A stretch of DNA of 64,000 bases from JADGHX01 sp037200125 (GCA_037200125.1 JBBCGS010000002.1:682001-746000), one strand, 5' to 3'; shown: positions 32,358 to 42,025, counted from the first letter of the stretch. The notes: generated by a model from the sequence alone, not told the origin. Made by a program: numbers and translations.

Positions 32358-35300
32358 TTAGTGCGCGGCGGTCTCCGCCGTTCCCACTATCGGTGGCGAT
32401 GGCGCCGCTTTGGGCCGCCGGCGAAAGCGCTCCGACAGCCAGCGGCATGCCACGTAGAACACCGGAGTGAACAATAGCCCGAAGACGGTGACGCCGATCA
32501 TCCCGAAGAACACGGCGATTCCGAGCGCGTGCCGCATCTCGGAGCCCGCGCCGGACCCGAAGGCGAGCGGAGCAACCCCGGCGATGAATGCCACGGACGT
32601 CATGATGATCGGCCGCAAGCGTGTACGCGCCGCGTGTGCCGCCGCTTCCGCTGGGGTCATGCCGAGTTGCTCTTCCGCCTGCCGCGCGAACTCGACGATG
32701 AGGATCGCGTTCTTTGCCGCCAGCCCGATCAGCACGACCATGCCGATCTGCGTGAGGATGTTGTTGTCCGTACCGCTGAAGTTCACGCCGAGCATCGCCG
32801 CGAGCAGGCACATCGGCACAATCAGAATCACCGCCAGCGGCAACGTCAGACTCTCATACAGCGCCGCGAGAAAGACAAACACGAACACCACCGCAAGCAC
32901 GAAGCTCAGCGCGCCGGCATTCCCCGCGAGCTGCTGCTGATAAGCGATATCCGTCCACTCGAAAGTGAAGCCCGCCGGCAGGCGCGCCCGCGCGATGCGC
33001 TCCATGGCCGCCATCGCCTGCCCGGTCGAGGCGCCGGCCCGCGTCTCGCCCTGAATGTCCGCCGCCGGATACAGGTTGTAACGAAAGACCTTGAATGGGC
33101 CGACCGCGGGCTCGAAGGTGGCAACCGAGCTGAGGGGCACCATCGCGCCCGACTCCGATCGCGTCTTGAGCGTGCCCACCCACGCCGTGTCCTGCCGGAA
33201 CGGCGCATCGGCCATCGCAATGACCTGGAACGTGTGGCCGATGAGGTTGATGTTGTTGACGTACGTGCCCGCGAGATACGTTTGCATCGTCGCGAAGACG
33301 CTGGACGACGGGACGCCGAGCATCTCCGCCTTGTCGCGATCCACGCGCGCATCCCAACGCGGGCTGCGGCTGTTGAAACCCACATAAGTGTTGGTGATGG
33401 CCGGATCTTTGCCGGCGGCGTCCGCGATATCGCGCGCCACCGCCTCGAGCGCGGTGTAACCGTTACCGCCGCGATCCTCGATCATCATGCGGAAGCCGCC
33501 AGCCGAGCCCAGCCCGATCACGGGCGCAGGCTGACTGATGCGGATGTCCGCGCCGGTGACCACCGACAAGCGCTGCTTCAGATCCGCGATGACCTTCGTC
33601 GCGGTCTGGCCTTTCGGCAAGCGCACGTCCCAGGGATCGAAAACCGGCCAGAGCTGTGTCGAGCTCGACTGCAGGTTGAAGCCGTTACCGTCGATCCCCG
33701 CATACGTCGACGTCGCCCATACACCGGGCGTCGCGAGAATGATGTCGAGAACCTGTTGCGTGATCGCGTCCGTGCGCGCAAGGGTCGCCCCCACGGGCAA
33801 CTGCACCGACATCGAGACCGTGCCGTTGTCCTGCGGCGGAATGAAGCCCCGCGGTGTATCGATGATCCGCCAACCCGCAATTGCCAGCAGGCCGCCATAA
33901 AGCACGAGCATCAGCGTGCTGGCGCGAATCGTCCTTCGCGCCAGCACGCCATAACGTTCGCCGAACCTGTCGAAGCCGCGCGCCATGCGCGCACCCAGCG
34001 CGCCAATCCAGCTGTGCTTGCCAGAGTCGTAGTGCGGCTTGAGGATGATGGCGCACAGCGCGGGCGTCAGGCTCAAGGAGACGACCAGCGAGATTATCGT
34101 GGCGCTCGCGATGGTGAGCGCGAATTGCTTGTAGAACTGCCCCGCGATCCCGCCCATGAAGGCTGTCGGCACAAACACCGCCACAAGCACGGCCGCAATG
34201 CCGACGAGCGCGCCACCTACCTCGTCCATGGTGACGTGCGCAGCCTGCTTCGCGGGCATGCCCGCCCGCATGTGTCGCTCCACGTTCTCCACAACCACGA
34301 TGGCGTCATCGATGACGATGCCGATCGAGAGAACCAACCCGAACATCGACAGGTTATTGAGCGAGAACCCGAACACGCCGAGCACCGCGCACGTGCCGAT
34401 GAGCGATACCGGAATCGCCAGCAGCGGAATCAGCGCCGTCCGCCAACTCTGCAGGAACAGAATGACGACGAGCACGACGAGAATCGTCGCATCGATCAAC
34501 GTCCGCTGAACCTCCACGACGGACGCCCGGATGTACTCACTCGGGTTGTAGATGATCTCGTACGCGATGCCCGACGGAAAGTCGGCCTGCATCGAGCGCA
34601 TCGTTTCCTGAACCGCGTCCGCCACCTCCAACGCATTGCTGCCCGGAGCCTGCGTCACGCTGAGCGCCACCGCCCGCTCGCGGTTCTTGTAAGCGTTGAT
34701 GCCGTAGTTCTGCGCGCCGAGCTCGACGCGCCCGATATCCGAGATGCGCGTAATGCGCCCCTCGGTATCCCGCTTGATGATGACGCGGGCGAACTCATCC
34801 GCCGTGAACAGCTTGGCCGCCGTCTGCACGATCAGCTGGGAGGACGCCGGATTCTCGGTAAACGGCGGCGCGCCCACGGCGCCCGCCGCAACCTGCACGT
34901 TGTTGTTGCGAAGCGCGTCGACGATCTCGTTGACGGTGAGATTGCGGGCCGCCGCTTTGTCCGGATCGATCCAGACACGCATCGCGTAATCGCGCGCGGC
35001 GTTCACGCCGACATCGCCCACGCCCGGCACGCGCAGCAGCCGCTCGCGTATCTGCAGGCTGGCGTAGTTCGCGAGGAACTTGCGATCCATCGTCGGATCG
35101 GTCGCGGTCACGTGCACGATCAGCAGCGTGTCCCCGGCGCCCTTGCGCACGCTCACGCCGAGGTTCTGCACTTCCTGCGGAAGCTGCGGCAGCGCCGTCT
35201 GCACGCGGTTCTGCACTTTCACCTGTGCGAGGTCGACATCCGTGCCGAGCCGGAACGTCACGGTGATCGAGACGCGCCCCTCGCCGATCGATTGCGACGA

Positions 35301-35540
35301 CATGTAGAGCATGTCGTCGACGCCGTTGATCTGCTGTTCCAGCGGAGCGGCGACGTTGTCCGCCATCACCTCCGCCGACGCGCCTGGGTAGCTCGCCGAG
35401 ACGCTCACGGTGGGCGGAGCGATGCGCGGGTACTGATCCACCGCGAGGCGCGGGAGCGCGATGGCTCCGAGCAGCGTGATGATCACCGACACGGCACACG
35501 CGAAGATGGGCCGGTCGATGAAGAAGTGCGCGATCTTCAC
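32358..35540 (-). CDS. RND multidrug efflux permease (HAE1 family)
   Basis: A 1060-residue inner-membrane proton antiporter of the AcrB/MexB type. It starts IAHFFIDRPIFACAVSVIITLLG, has the paired Asp of the proton relay in GIVIDDAIVVVENVERHM, two large periplasmic loops, and the second-half helix motif FVFVFLAALYESLTLPLAVILIVP. The C terminus is VFYVACRW plus a cytoplasmic tail. Its start overlaps the stop of the upstream adaptor gene in ATGA. No outer-membrane channel gene is adjacent, so it probably uses a TolC-like protein encoded elsewhere. Confidence 0.95.
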   Translation of the reverse strand: MKIAHFFIDRPIFACAVSVIITLLGAIALPRLAVDQYPRIAPPTVSVSASYPGASAEVMADNVAAPLEQQINGVDDMLYMSSQSIGEGRVSITVTFRLGTDVDLAQVKVQNRVQTALPQLPQEVQNLGVSVRKGAGDTLLIVHVTATDPTMDRKFLANYASLQIRERLLRVPGVGDVGVNAARDYAMRVWIDPDKAAARNLTVNEIVDALRNNNVQVAAGAVGAPPFTENPASSQLIVQTAAKLFTADEFARVIIKRDTEGRITRISDIGRVELGAQNYGINAYKNRERAVALSVTQAPGSNALEVADAVQETMRSMQADFPSGIAYEIIYNPSEYIRASVVEVQRTLIDATILVVLVVILFLQSWRTALIPLLAIPVSLIGTCAVLGVFGFSLNNLSMFGLVLSIGIVIDDAIVVVENVERHMRAGMPAKQAAHVTMDEVGGALVGIAAVLVAVFVPTAFMGGIAGQFYKQFALTIASATIISLVVSLSLTPALCAIILKPHYDSGKHSWIGALGARMARGFDRFGERYGVLARRTIRASTLMLVLYGGLLAIAGWRIIDTPRGFIPPQDNGTVSMSVQLPVGATLARTDAITQQVLDIILATPGVWATSTYAGIDGNGFNLQSSSTQLWPVFDPWDVRLPKGQTATKVIADLKQRLSVVTGADIRISQPAPVIGLGSAGGFRMMIEDRGGNGYTALEAVARDIADAAGKDPAITNTYVGFNSRSPRWDARVDRDKAEMLGVPSSSVFATMQTYLAGTYVNNINLIGHTFQVIAMADAPFRQDTAWVGTLKTRSESGAMVPLSSVATFEPAVGPFKVFRYNLYPAADIQGETRAGASTGQAMAAMERIARARLPAGFTFEWTDIAYQQQLAGNAGALSFVLAVVFVFVFLAALYESLTLPLAVILIVPMCLLAAMLGVNFSGTDNNILTQIGMVVLIGLAAKNAILIVEFARQAEEQLGMTPAEAAAHAARTRLRPIIMTSVAFIAGVAPLAFGSGAGSEMRHALGIAVFFGMIGVTVFGLLFTPVFYVACRWLSERFRRRPKAAPSPPIVGTAETAAH

Positions 35541-36733
35541 GGCGCGGTCCCCTGCGCACCGCCCCCCTTGGCTGCCGGGGGCATATCCAGTCGACCGTCT
35601 TCGCCGCGCGAGACGCCCGATGGGAACGCGCTTATCTGGCCGGCCTGCGGGCTCACCTTGCGCCCGGCCCGAGCGCGCTGCACGCCGCTGATGATCACGC
35701 TGTCGCTTGCGTTCAAGCCCGCGCGGACGACGCGCATGTTCTCGATCAGCCGCCCCAGCTCGACGGTGCGCTGCTGGACGACGCCATCGGCGCCGACGAC
35801 GTAGGCAATCTGGCGCGTCTGGTCGTTCACGACGCTCTCGTCGGGAATGAGCATCGCCTTCACCGGCTTCGACTCGAAGCGCCGCATATGCCCGAACATC
35901 CCCGGCGTGAGGAACCCCTTCGGGTTCTCCACCACCGCCCGCGTGCGAATCGTGCCCGAGCCCGCATCGAGCGCGTTGTCGATGAACTCGATGCGCCCCT
36001 TCCAGTGAAAGTCCGTCTCATCCTGCAGCCGGATGTCGACGTCGTTCCCGAGCGAATCGCCGCCCTGCTCGCGCTTGTACTTCAGGAGCGCGGCCTCCGG
36101 TGCATCGAATACGAAACGGATCGGATCGAGCGTCACGATGGTGGTCAGCACCGTCGCGCCCGCCTCGACCAGGTTGCCGGCCGTGAGGCGGTGGCGCGAG
36201 ATCTGCCCGTCCAGGGGCGCGGCGACCCGCGTGAACTCGAGATTCAGCGAGCTCGCCTGCACGTTCGCCTCGGCTGCCGCGACGTCCGCCGCCGCCTGCA
36301 GCGCCTGCGCGGACAGGAGCTCGAGGTCCGACTCGCTGATGACGTGGCTCCCGCTCAGTGATTTGCCGCGCCGGAGGGCGGCATCGGCATTCGCCTGGGA
36401 CGCCTTCGCTCGGGCGAGTTGCGCCCGGGACTGCGCGAGCTGCGCCTCGATCGGCCGGGGGTCGATCGTGAACAGCAGTTGCCCCTTCTTCACGTTCTGC
36501 CCGTCACGAAAGCGCACGGACTCCAGCATGCCCGAGACGCGCGGGCGGATTTCGACGGCGTCCACCGCCTCGAAACGGCCGGCGTAATCGTCCCAATCCC
36601 GGACCTCCCGGACGAGCGGCGCCGCCACCACGACGATGGGCGCCGGGTCGGCGGGCGGTGGGGTCTTGCCGCAACCGGCCAGCGCCGCCGCGGCCAGGCC
36701 CATGAGTAGCAGCCGTCTTCTCGCGTCTTTCAT
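35537..36733 (-). CDS. RND efflux periplasmic adaptor (membrane fusion protein)
   Basis: A 398-residue adaptor lipoprotein: lipobox LAGC at about residue 21, then the barrel-sandwich/lipoyl halves (VDAVEIRPRVSGMLESV and TRVAAPLDGQISRHRLTAG) separated by an alpha-helical hairpin rich in Gln/Ala (AQLAQSRAQLARAKASQANADAAL). The beta-barrel and membrane-proximal domains follow, and the tail is Gly/Pro-rich. ATG 36733 is the start with a proper signal; an upstream GTG at 36766 is unlikely. Direct repeats at 36787-36821 lie in its promoter region. Confidence 0.93.
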   Translation of the reverse strand: MKDARRRLLLMGLAAAALAGCGKTPPPADPAPIVVVAAPLVREVRDWDDYAGRFEAVDAVEIRPRVSGMLESVRFRDGQNVKKGQLLFTIDPRPIEAQLAQSRAQLARAKASQANADAALRRGKSLSGSHVISESDLELLSAQALQAAADVAAAEANVQASSLNLEFTRVAAPLDGQISRHRLTAGNLVEAGATVLTTIVTLDPIRFVFDAPEAALLKYKREQGGDSLGNDVDIRLQDETDFHWKGRIEFIDNALDAGSGTIRTRAVVENPKGFLTPGMFGHMRRFESKPVKAMLIPDESVVNDQTRQIAYVVGADGVVQQRTVELGRLIENMRVVRAGLNASDSVIISGVQRARAGRKVSPQAGQISAFPSGVSRGEDGRLDMPPAAKGGGAQGTAP

Positions 36734-36786
36734 CCGCCAATAGTCGCCCGAACAGGTCCCGGGCACATGGTCTGATTGCTACGGGT

Positions 36787-36821
36787 TTCGCTGGTCGGGC
36801 AAAGCGATTCGCTGGTCGGGC
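36787..36821. promoter_or_regulatory. Direct repeats upstream of the RND operon
   Basis: TTCGCTGGTCGGGC occurs twice, at 36787-36800 and 36808-36821, start-to-start 21 bases (two helical turns). They lie 54-88 bases before the adaptor start, where an operator or activator site would be expected. No regulator gene is adjacent. Confidence 0.5.
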
Positions 36822-36906
36822 GACGGAAACGGTTCAGGGGGCCAACCGCAGGCCTCGAGTTTTCCGCTTCGCGTACTCGCGCACCCCCTCGACACGCCGA
36901 GGAACG

Positions 36907-38073
36907 CTAGGTCGGCCGCAGCGCCATCGCCACCGGCAGCCGGGCCGCGCGCAGCGCGGGCAGCGAGCCCCCGATCAAGCCGATCGTCAGCGCCCAGAAA
37001 GTGGCCACGAGCACGAGGTGCGGTGTGACGGACAGTTTGAAGATGAGCCCGCTGGTGTTCACCATGTTCCCGTTGAACAGGAGCCAGGCGATCGCCGCGC
37101 CAAGGAACGCGCCCGGCAGCGCGAGCAGCATCCCCTCGATCAGTACCGACAGCACGATCGGCCCGTTGTTGAAGCCGATGGCGCGCAGCGTCGCGATCTC
37201 CTGCCGGCGCACGTCCACCGAGGCGTACAGGCTGTTCAATGCGCCGAAGATGGCGCCGCTCGCCATCACCGTGCCCACGAAATAGGCGACGAAATCGAGC
37301 AGCCGGTTGAGCTGGCCGAAGCCGTCGTTGAAGTTCTGCGCGAGCGTCTTCACGTCGACGGTAATCGCGGGGTTGCCGGTCACGGCATCCTTGAAACGCG
37401 GGATATCCGCAGGCGACTCGAGTTGCAGGTTCACCTGCTGAAACGTGGTGCGCCCGAATGCCGACATCACGGTGTCGGCATCCGCGCGCACGGCGCTGTC
37501 GCTGAGCGAATCAACGCCTGCGAATACGCCGACGATCTCCCAGTCATTGCCGCGCAGGCTGATGTGATCGCCGACGTTCATGCCGCGATACATCTTCCGT
37601 ATCGGATCCGAGACCATCACCTCGTGCACGGCGGGCTTGTACCAGCGACCTTCGATGACCTTCACATACGGCTGCACGAGCTTCACGCCGGACGTGTACC
37701 CAACGATGTACACGCGGCCGCGTTTGCCATCCTTCTTGACGGCATTCACGTTCACCATGACGGTCGCCACGGCGTACGGGGACCCGTCTGCAGCACGCCT
37801 CACACCGGGCGCGTCCTGCACGGCGAGCACGGCTTCCCGGGGCAAGACGCTCTGTGGAGCCGCGGGCGCGCCGCGCCCGAGCACGACCACCTCGTTGGGC
37901 GCCGCGCTTTTACCGGTGAAGATCTCCGCGCCCTCGCCCATCGACAACAGCGAGACCAGCACGCCGACGACCGTCGTCACACCGATGACGGTCACTAGCG
38001 CTGCGCCACTGCGCTGAGTGAGTCCGCGCAGGCCCGTGGTCGTCAGCGCTGAGGTTTGCGTCCAGAATGACAT
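36907..38073 (-). CDS. FtsX/MacB-type ABC transporter permease (second of pair)
   Basis: A 388-residue permease with four predicted membrane helices: one N-terminal (AALVTVIGVTTVVGVLVSLLSMG) and three C-terminal (FVAYFVGTVMASGAIFGALNSLY, IVLSVLIEGMLLALPGAFLGAAIA, LVLVATFWALTIGLIGGSLPALRAARL). A large MacB-like periplasmic domain lies in between. DVRRQEIATLRAIGF is the cytoplasmic coupling motif that contacts an ATPase. It follows the paralogous permease gene by 11 bases, but no ATP-binding subunit is next to either. Confidence 0.9.
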   Translation of the reverse strand: MSFWTQTSALTTTGLRGLTQRSGAALVTVIGVTTVVGVLVSLLSMGEGAEIFTGKSAAPNEVVVLGRGAPAAPQSVLPREAVLAVQDAPGVRRAADGSPYAVATVMVNVNAVKKDGKRGRVYIVGYTSGVKLVQPYVKVIEGRWYKPAVHEVMVSDPIRKMYRGMNVGDHISLRGNDWEIVGVFAGVDSLSDSAVRADADTVMSAFGRTTFQQVNLQLESPADIPRFKDAVTGNPAITVDVKTLAQNFNDGFGQLNRLLDFVAYFVGTVMASGAIFGALNSLYASVDVRRQEIATLRAIGFNNGPIVLSVLIEGMLLALPGAFLGAAIAWLLFNGNMVNTSGLIFKLSVTPHLVLVATFWALTIGLIGGSLPALRAARLPVAMALRPT

Positions 38074-38084
38074 AGCGTTGCCTC

Positions 38085-39230
38085 CTAGCCGCGCGCCAGA
38101 GCGCTGGCGATCTGCAATCGCAGACCCCGCCAGGCCGGCACGGCGCCCGAGATGAGTGCGAGCAGGACCGCGAAGCCGAGGCCGGCTTCGAGCACGATGA
38201 GTGGCATCGACGCGATGCCGATCAGACCGTGCGCCAGCGGCAACAGCGCCCCGGCGATGCCAAGGCCGACCGCCGCCGCGAATACGCAGAACGTGAGCGA
38301 TTCGGCCAGGATCAGCCCCATGACCTGGCGATCCGAAAATCCCATGGTCTTGAGCACGGCCAGCTCCGGCACACGCTCCCGGATCGCCTGCATCATCAGC
38401 GCGCCGGTGGCGAACAACATCGCAAAGAACACCGCACCGATGATGCCGCCGACGATGAAGTCCAGATCCGCGGCCTGCTGGAGCTGGCCCGCCAGCAAGT
38501 CCCCTTCCGACTGCGTGGTCGTCTCGTTCGTGGAGTTTGCGAACAGGTTATCGATGGCGAGGCCGATCTTGCCGCCATCCGCCGGATCGGTAATCGTCAC
38601 GACGTACATGTCGACCTTGTCCCGGTTGGTCAGTCGGGATTCGTTCACGTACGCGTAGTTGGCGATGAGCGCCATCGAGCTGTTCGCGGGCTGATCGTCG
38701 ACATCGTATGTGCCCACGATGTCGAAAGCCCAATCGCGCGACCCATCCTTCGTAGGCTGGGGGGATTGCAGCACCACCCGATCGCCGATCTTCCAGCCGT
38801 ACTTCGCCATCACTTCCCGACCCGCGATGACCCCGGTCCGGCTGTTCTCGAGCGCGGCGACGTGCTGGGGCGAGACGCGGATCTCGTCGTAGACCTTGAA
38901 GTAGGTGCTGGCATCGGCGCCCACGACCGGCACGCCCTGGCCCGGCTTCTGGTAATTGCCCGGCAGGCCGGCGCGCGGCGTGAGGTGCCGAACGCCGTTC
39001 AGTCCCTCGATGCGGCTGCGCATGCTGATCGGCAGCGGGTCGCCGAGCGATACGCTGCTGGCGATGTAGAGCCGGTCGGCATGGGCCTTGGCGATGACTT
39101 GCTTCAGCCCGGAATTGAACCCCTGCAACAGGCCGAAAAGCAGGAACGCACTCGACATCTGCAGGAGCATCAGCACCGCGCGACTGCGCTTGCGCCAGAT
39201 GCCTGCCCAGATCAGAGGCAGATATTTCAC
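38085..39230 (-). CDS. FtsX/DevC-type ABC transporter permease (first of pair)
   Basis: A 381-residue permease of the same overall plan as its neighbour: an N-terminal helix (RAVLMLLQMSSAFLLFGLLQGF), a periplasmic domain, and three C-terminal helices. The coupling motif is MMQAIRERVPELAVLKTMGF. Such permease pairs normally work with a LolD/MacB-like ATPase and a periplasmic adaptor in export of lipids, peptides or lipoproteins. Here the ATPase is missing from the cluster. The RND adaptor at 35537-36733 belongs to the other operon, although it is on the same strand and only 173 bases downstream of the second permease. Confidence 0.88.
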   Translation of the reverse strand: MKYLPLIWAGIWRKRSRAVLMLLQMSSAFLLFGLLQGFNSGLKQVIAKAHADRLYIASSVSLGDPLPISMRSRIEGLNGVRHLTPRAGLPGNYQKPGQGVPVVGADASTYFKVYDEIRVSPQHVAALENSRTGVIAGREVMAKYGWKIGDRVVLQSPQPTKDGSRDWAFDIVGTYDVDDQPANSSMALIANYAYVNESRLTNRDKVDMYVVTITDPADGGKIGLAIDNLFANSTNETTTQSEGDLLAGQLQQAADLDFIVGGIIGAVFFAMLFATGALMMQAIRERVPELAVLKTMGFSDRQVMGLILAESLTFCVFAAAVGLGIAGALLPLAHGLIGIASMPLIVLEAGLGFAVLLALISGAVPAWRGLRLQIASALARG

Positions 39231-39385
39231 GTTTCCGACCCCCCGCGGCCGCCATCCCGCGTGCCGCCGCGCCGAAGCGCTCCGATATCCGGTTTTAATT
39301 ATCGATACGAACCGGCGGCGTGAGTATCACGCCGCCGTTGCGAACCATAACCCCGGTTGGGTTTCGAAAGTCGCAGATTCCGCGT

Positions 39386-40279
39386 TTAGCGGAGGATCGC
39401 GCCGTTGTCGTCCGCCTGCGGCGAAGGGCGCTCCGGGTTCAGGTTGACGCTGATCGTGTGGACGTTCGCGATCTTGCCGTTCACGAGCCGGAAAGTATGG
39501 GAGTCCGGCATGCCGGTGGCGCTGTTGCCGAAGCGGCAGAAGATGTTGATCACGCCCTGCTCCTCGTCGACCACATAGTCGCGGTTGACGATGTACAGCA
39601 CGCCCGGCGGGATGCCGATTTCACAGCTCGCGTTCGGGTCGGCCGTGCGATTCGTGTAGGCGCCGCCCTCGAGCCGCGCGCAGGGCTTGCCCCAGGGGAT
39701 TTTCACGAACTTGTCCGAGAACAGGTCCAGGTAGTTGTTGCCGGCATTGATGAGCTGCAGCATCGTGGCGCCCGTTCCGGGCTTCGGCGCGCTCCAGTCT
39801 TCCTTGCTGGAGTATTTGAGGTACGCGTTGGCGTTGAACAGCCAGTCGCCCTTGTCGGAGACGAGGCTGTCGATGCCGGTGATCTTGTCCTTGTCCACGC
39901 TCAGGCGCGTGCCGACAACGTACTGATGCGAGCCTTCCGTCACGATCACTTCTGTAAACGTTCGACAACGATCCTTGTCGAGCAGGCTGCGCGAGAAGCT
40001 GATCGGCAGGGCCGTGTTCCAAAGGCCCTTGTCGGCGGCGACCTCGCTCATGTTCTCGAGGTACTTCACCTTGTCGGCGAACGCCATCTTCTTGCGGTCG
40101 CCGGCCTTCTGGGCGGCGAGGTAGCTATCCACCGCGGACTGCAGGGCGGCGCGCGTGCACGTGGCGCGCGCCGGCGGCGGTGGCGGCTGCTGGGCCGGGG
40201 GTGATGCCTGCTGCGCCTGTGCCGGCGCCTGCGAGATGACGCCGCAAACCGCGACGAGCGAAACGATCCACTTGTTCAT
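39386..40279 (-). CDS. Secreted DUF8021-like protein, second paralogue
   Basis: A 297-residue protein with a signal peptide (about 1-24, VSLVAVCGVISQAPAQAQ) and a Pro-rich linker, then CTRAALQSAVDSYLAAQKAGDR, matching the first helix of the protein at 7715-8665. The rest follows the same double NTF2-like pattern (KVKYLENMSEVAADKGLWN corresponds to the other's KFVENVTPTKVGEGLWK). ATG 40279, with AAGGGGGG just upstream, is preferred over an upstream ATG at 40324. It is not linked to an SDR or receptor, so the two paralogues probably serve different substrates. Confidence 0.8.
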   Translation of the reverse strand: MNKWIVSLVAVCGVISQAPAQAQQASPPAQQPPPPPARATCTRAALQSAVDSYLAAQKAGDRKKMAFADKVKYLENMSEVAADKGLWNTALPISFSRSLLDKDRCRTFTEVIVTEGSHQYVVGTRLSVDKDKITGIDSLVSDKGDWLFNANAYLKYSSKEDWSAPKPGTGATMLQLINAGNNYLDLFSDKFVKIPWGKPCARLEGGAYTNRTADPNASCEIGIPPGVLYIVNRDYVVDEEQGVINIFCRFGNSATGMPDSHTFRLVNGKIANVHTISVNLNPERPSPQADDNGAILR

Positions 40280-40390
40280 GAGCCCCCCCTTTGGAATTTG
40301 AGCAGCGGCGATCCTACAGCGCACGACCGGGCGCGGCGGGCTTCAGGGCTCCCCTGTTCCGGCAGGCGGCGGGCCACACCATCCAACCCG

Positions 40391-42025
40391 CTACTTCGAA
40401 ATATCGACGTGCCGCGTCTCCGGAAGAAAGAGCGTACCCACGACGACGGTCACCCCCGCAACGATGATCGGATACCAGAGCCCCTGATAGATGTTGCCCG
40501 TTGTAGCGACGAGCGCGAAAGCCGTCGTCGGCAGAAAGCCACCAAACCATCCGTTTCCAATATGGTATGGCAGCGACATCGACGTATAGCGGATGCGAGT
40601 CGGGAATAGTTCGACGAGCCACGCCGCGATCGGCCCGTAAACCATCGCGACATACACCACGAGCAGCGTGAGCAGCGCCAGAAGCATCGGCACGTTCAGC
40701 TTCGAGGAGTCGGACTTGTCCGGATATCCCGCATTGAGGAGCGCGGCCTGCAACTCCGCATCGAATCGCTTCGTGTCCTCGGCCGAGCTCGGCGTGCCGC
40801 GCTCATACGAAGCAACGACCACCTGCCCGACATGGATCGTCGCTTGCGTCCCCGGCGGCGCGGAGACGTTCTCATAGGGAATGCCCCGATTCGCGAGCGA
40901 CGACTTCGCCACATCGCACGACGTGGTGAACTGCTTGGTGCCGATCGGGTTGAACTGAAAGCGGCAGTCCGCCGGGTTCGCGGCCACGGCAACCGGGCTC
41001 GCCGCGCTCGCTTCGGCCAGCGCCCGGTTGCCGTACCAGGTGAGCCCGTGAAAGATCGGAAAATACGTGAGCGCCGCGATCAGGCAACCCGCCATGATCA
41101 CCGGCTTGCGTCCGATCTTGTCGGAGAGCCAGCCGAACAGGACGAAGAACGGCGTGCCCAGCGCGAGACCGCCCGCCACCAGCAAATTCGCCGGCGTCGC
41201 ATCTATCTTGAGAATCTGCGTCAGGAAGAACAGCGCGTAGAACTGCCCGCAATACCACACCACCGCCTGCCCGGCCGTCGCGCCGAACAGCGCCAACAAG
41301 ACGATTCGACCGTTCTTCGAGAGGAAGCTCTCGGTGAGTGGCGCGGTCGAGCGCTTGCCTTCCGCCTTCATCCGCAGGAACAGCGGCGACTCGTTCAGTT
41401 GCAACCGGATCCACACCGAGATCGCCAACAGCAGCGACGACACGAGGAACGGAATACGCCAGCCCCACGCCTCGAACGCCTCCGTCCCGAGCCACGCACG
41501 GCAGGCGAGAATCACCAGCAGCGACAGGAATAGCCCAAGCGTCGCGGTCGTCTGGATAAAGCTCGTGTGCAGCCCGCGCCGATTGTGAGGCGCGTGCTCG
41601 GCAACGTAAGTCGCCGCACCTCCATACTCCCCACCGAGCGCCAACCCCTGCAGCAGCCGCAGAGCGATGAGCGCCACGGGCGCGATGACGCCGACGCTTG
41701 CATAGCTGGGCAGAATCCCGACCAGAAACGTCGAGAAACCCATGATCAGGATGGTGACGAGGAACGTGTGCTTGCGCCCCACGAGATCGCCGAGCCGCCC
41801 GAACACCAGCGCGCCCAGCGGGCGAACCGCAAAACCCGCGGCGAATGCCAGCAACGCGAAGATGAACGCGCCGGTCGGGTTCAGTCCCGAAAAGAACTGC
41901 TTCGCGATGATCGCGGCGAGCGAGCCATACAGATAGAAGTCATACCACTCGAATACGGTGCCCAGGCTGGAAGCGAGCACAACTTTTCCACGGCCCGTGG
42001 TCAGGCCGCCATCGCGAGCATCCAA
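40391..42025 (-). CDS. MFS transporter of the metabolite:H+ symporter (MHS) type
   Basis: A 544-residue carrier whose start is best placed at TTG 42025, because AAGGGGG lies seven bases ahead and no ATG or GTG fits. MHS hallmarks are FEWYDFYLYGSLAAIIAKQFF, the loop motif GRLGDLVGRKHTF, and LRLLQGLALGGEYGGAATYVAE. Unlike the ~430-residue members, it has an insertion of about 110 residues between two late helices, forming a hydrophilic periplasmic loop with two Cys (NPADCRFQF and TTSCDVAK) that may form a disulfide. The likely substrate class is a small carboxylate or osmolyte. Confidence 0.88.
   Translation of the reverse strand: MDARDGGLTTGRGKVVLASSLGTVFEWYDFYLYGSLAAIIAKQFFSGLNPTGAFIFALLAFAAGFAVRPLGALVFGRLGDLVGRKHTFLVTILIMGFSTFLVGILPSYASVGVIAPVALIALRLLQGLALGGEYGGAATYVAEHAPHNRRGLHTSFIQTTATLGLFLSLLVILACRAWLGTEAFEAWGWRIPFLVSSLLLAISVWIRLQLNESPLFLRMKAEGKRSTAPLTESFLSKNGRIVLLALFGATAGQAVVWYCGQFYALFFLTQILKIDATPANLLVAGGLALGTPFFVLFGWLSDKIGRKPVIMAGCLIAALTYFPIFHGLTWYGNRALAEASAASPVAVAANPADCRFQFNPIGTKQFTTSCDVAKSSLANRGIPYENVSAPPGTQATIHVGQVVVASYERGTPSSAEDTKRFDAELQAALLNAGYPDKSDSSKLNVPMLLALLTLLVVYVAMVYGPIAAWLVELFPTRIRYTSMSLPYHIGNGWFGGFLPTTAFALVATTGNIYQGLWYPIIVAGVTVVVGTLFLPETRHVDISK

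Noticed and set aside
32529..35804. A 1091-codon open frame on the plus strand opposite the RND permease
   Set aside because: It is Arg/His-rich, has no domain or motif, and lies opposite a clear RND permease; such frames are expected by chance in high-GC DNA. The same applies to 4156-6093, 10170-12644 and 49554-52016.
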